From Pseudooctadecabacter sp. (GTDB lineage: Bacteria > Pseudomonadota > Alphaproteobacteria > Rhodobacterales > Rhodobacteraceae): a stretch of 5,331 bases of DNA. Shown here one piece after another: positions 4,083 through 5,331 of this stretch. The notes under the pieces are model-generated. The model did no database searches. It was given only the letters and a program-made list of their open reading frames with translations, and had not been told where the DNA came from. How positions within the stretch are numbered: position 1 is the stretch's first letter; the number at the start of each line of letters is the position of its first letter. The translations under genes were made by a program, and so were the position numbers. The stretch lies in the NCBI GenBank assembly GCA_020628265.1, contig JAHDFG010000153.1:1-5331 (forward strand). Reading direction: 5' to 3'.

Positions 4083-5331
4083 ATGTTTGATGTCCGCCCC
4101 GTGGGATACGTAATCGGCCTGTTGGTGGCCAGCCTTGGGGCGACCATGTTCGCGCCCCTGCTGGCTGATCTTGTGGCGCAGAACGGACACTGGCCTGTGT
4201 TTCTGGAAAGTGCGGTCATTACCATCCTCGTGGGGGGGCTGGTGGCGCTGGCGTGTCAGAACGGTGTGTCCGAGGGGCTGACGATCCGCCAGACCTTTCT
4301 GTTGACGACGACCGTCTGGCTGGCGCTGCCGTTGTTCGGGTCGTTGCCTTTCATGTTGGGCGGGTCCGAGCTGTCTTTTACGGATGCCTTCTTTGAGGCG
4401 ATGTCAGGCCTGACGACCACCGGTTCGACAGTGATTGTCGGCATCGAGGGCCTGCCTGAGGGCCTCAAGCTGTGGCGCGGGGTGCTGCAATGGCTGGGCG
4501 GGATCGGGATCATTGTTGTGGCGATGGTGTTCCTGCCCGAATTGCGCGTTGGTGGTATGCAGATCTTCCGTAGCGAGGGTTTTGATACCATGGGTAAAAT
4601 CCTGCCCCGCGCGACGGAGATATCGAGCCGGATTTCCGTTATTTACGTTGGGCTGACGCTGGCCTGTGCGATTGTGTATTCCGTCCTCGGCATGGACGCT
4701 TTCGATGCGATCATCCATGCGATGACAACAATCGCCACGGGCGGCTTCGCCAACTATGACGCGTCTTTTGGGGGGTTCGGGGCGGGGATCGAATATGCGG
4801 CGGTGACGTTCATGATGCTCGCCGCATTGCCGTTTGTCCGATACGTGCAACTGATTTCGGGCGGCGGGATGACGCCCTTGCTGCGTGACAGCCAGATCAG
4901 GACGTTTTTTGTGCTGGCAGCCATTCTGGTGGCGGTCCTGTCCCTGTGGCAGTGGTCGTTGAGTGCGCAGCTGACTGAAGAGGCCTTGCGCAAGTCGGTC
5001 TTTAACGTGGTCTCGATCCTGACAGGCACCGGTTACGCCAGCGCAGATTACATGCAGTGGGGGCCCTTTGCCGTGACGATGTTCTTCTTTATCGGATTGA
5101 TCGGCGGCTGCGCTGGATCGACCGCCTGCTCGGTGAAGGTCTTCCGCTACCAGTTGCTGTTCGCCTCGATCAAGGCGCAGGTCCGGCGTATTCACAGCCC
5201 CCATGGGGTGTTTACCCCGCGCTATCAGGGCCGTCCGGTGAGCGAGGACGTCCTAAACTCGGTCATGGCGTTCTTCGTGGCCTTTATGGTGTCGATTGGC
5301 ATCGTGGGCGTGGCGCTGGCGCTGACGGGGC
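4083..5331 (+). CDS. trkH: Trk-type potassium uptake protein TrkH (partial, C-terminus outside window)
   Basis: The 416 visible residues form the inner-membrane ion-conducting subunit of a Trk/Ktr/HKT potassium uptake system, which normally works with the NAD-binding regulator TrkA (not in this window). Hydrophobic segments alternate with pore loops. The four pore-loop motifs are SGLTTTGSTV (108-117), TTIATGGFANYD (215-226), SILTGTGYASADY (311-323) and GGCAGSTACSVKVFR (341-355). Each contributes the filter Gly that characterises the superfamily. Early transmembrane stretches include VGYVIGLLVASLGATMF (7-23) and SAVITILVGGLVALA (43-57). The protein is cut before its end; the family is roughly 480 residues. 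Start: ATG at 4083 gives the typical MFDVRPVGYVIG beginning. A TTG at 4047 is in frame (next in-frame stop upstream is TGA at 4041) but less likely. No clear Shine-Dalgarno sequence precedes the ATG; a palindrome occupies that place instead. It is divergent from the cheB remnant. Confidence 0.93.
   Translation, partial: MFDVRPVGYVIGLLVASLGATMFAPLLADLVAQNGHWPVFLESAVITILVGGLVALACQNGVSEGLTIRQTFLLTTTVWLALPLFGSLPFMLGGSELSFTDAFFEAMSGLTTTGSTVIVGIEGLPEGLKLWRGVLQWLGGIGIIVVAMVFLPELRVGGMQIFRSEGFDTMGKILPRATEISSRISVIYVGLTLACAIVYSVLGMDAFDAIIHAMTTIATGGFANYDASFGGFGAGIEYAAVTFMMLAALPFVRYVQLISGGGMTPLLRDSQIRTFFVLAAILVAVLSLWQWSLSAQLTEEALRKSVFNVVSILTGTGYASADYMQWGPFAVTMFFFIGLIGGCAGSTACSVKVFRYQLLFASIKAQVRRIHSPHGVFTPRYQGRPVSEDVLNSVMAFFVAFMVSIGIVGVALALTG

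Noticed and set aside
3962..4225. 87-codon minus-strand frame between the cheB remnant and trkH
   Set aside because: It overlaps the trkH start antisense and shows no family resemblance; its frame is also different from the cheB frame.
4404..5204. 266-codon minus-strand frame opposite trkH
   Set aside because: The translation is Arg/His/Gln-rich and repetitive in character, while the plus strand encodes all four TrkH pore motifs in one frame.

Overview
The window looks like chromosomal DNA from an alphaproteobacterium, most likely Rhodobacteraceae (Roseobacter-type). The clues are GC-rich coding sequence, a SAM-II riboswitch ahead of a MetZ-type sulfhydrylase, an alphaproteobacterial-looking FolE2, and a Nu-class glutathione transferase close to YfcG/YghU. 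The family calls come from remembered motifs, not from a search.

Layout from left to right. (1) Minus strand, cut by the left edge: the N-terminal thioredoxin-fold half of a Nu-class glutathione S-transferase (<1..292). (2) A 207-base divergent intergenic region. It carries a putative sigma70-type promoter, a clear SAM-II riboswitch aptamer (about 384-438) and a strong intrinsic terminator (448-477), all reading toward the next gene. (3) metZ (500-1678), whose stop codon overlaps by one base the start of a YafP-like GNAT acetyltransferase (1678-2145); together they form a two-gene operon under the riboswitch. (4) A 3' region with three inverted repeats, two of them mutually exclusive. The last is a plausible terminator. 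It is followed by an AT-richer leader. (5) folE2 (GTP cyclohydrolase IB), for which a GTG at 2430 with a good Shine-Dalgarno sequence is a better start than the upstream ATG at 2358. (6) Convergent with folE2, and only 3 bases from its stop, a broken cheB-like methylesterase gene on the minus strand (3537-3965), with an in-frame TAA and a large internal deletion. (7) Divergent from that, trkH (4083->5331), a potassium-uptake membrane subunit that runs off the right edge.

How the genes work together: when S-adenosylmethionine is plentiful the riboswitch should favour the terminator and shut off metZ and, with it, the GNAT gene. That links an otherwise uncharacterised acetyltransferase to methionine status. 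The GST, folE2 and trkH look like independent housekeeping or stress genes with no visible functional link. No mobile element, CRISPR array, tRNA or rRNA was seen. I did not find an undescribed multi-gene system. The points most worth checking are the riboswitch-terminator operon with its GNAT passenger, the decayed cheB gene, and the structured leaders of folE2 and trkH.
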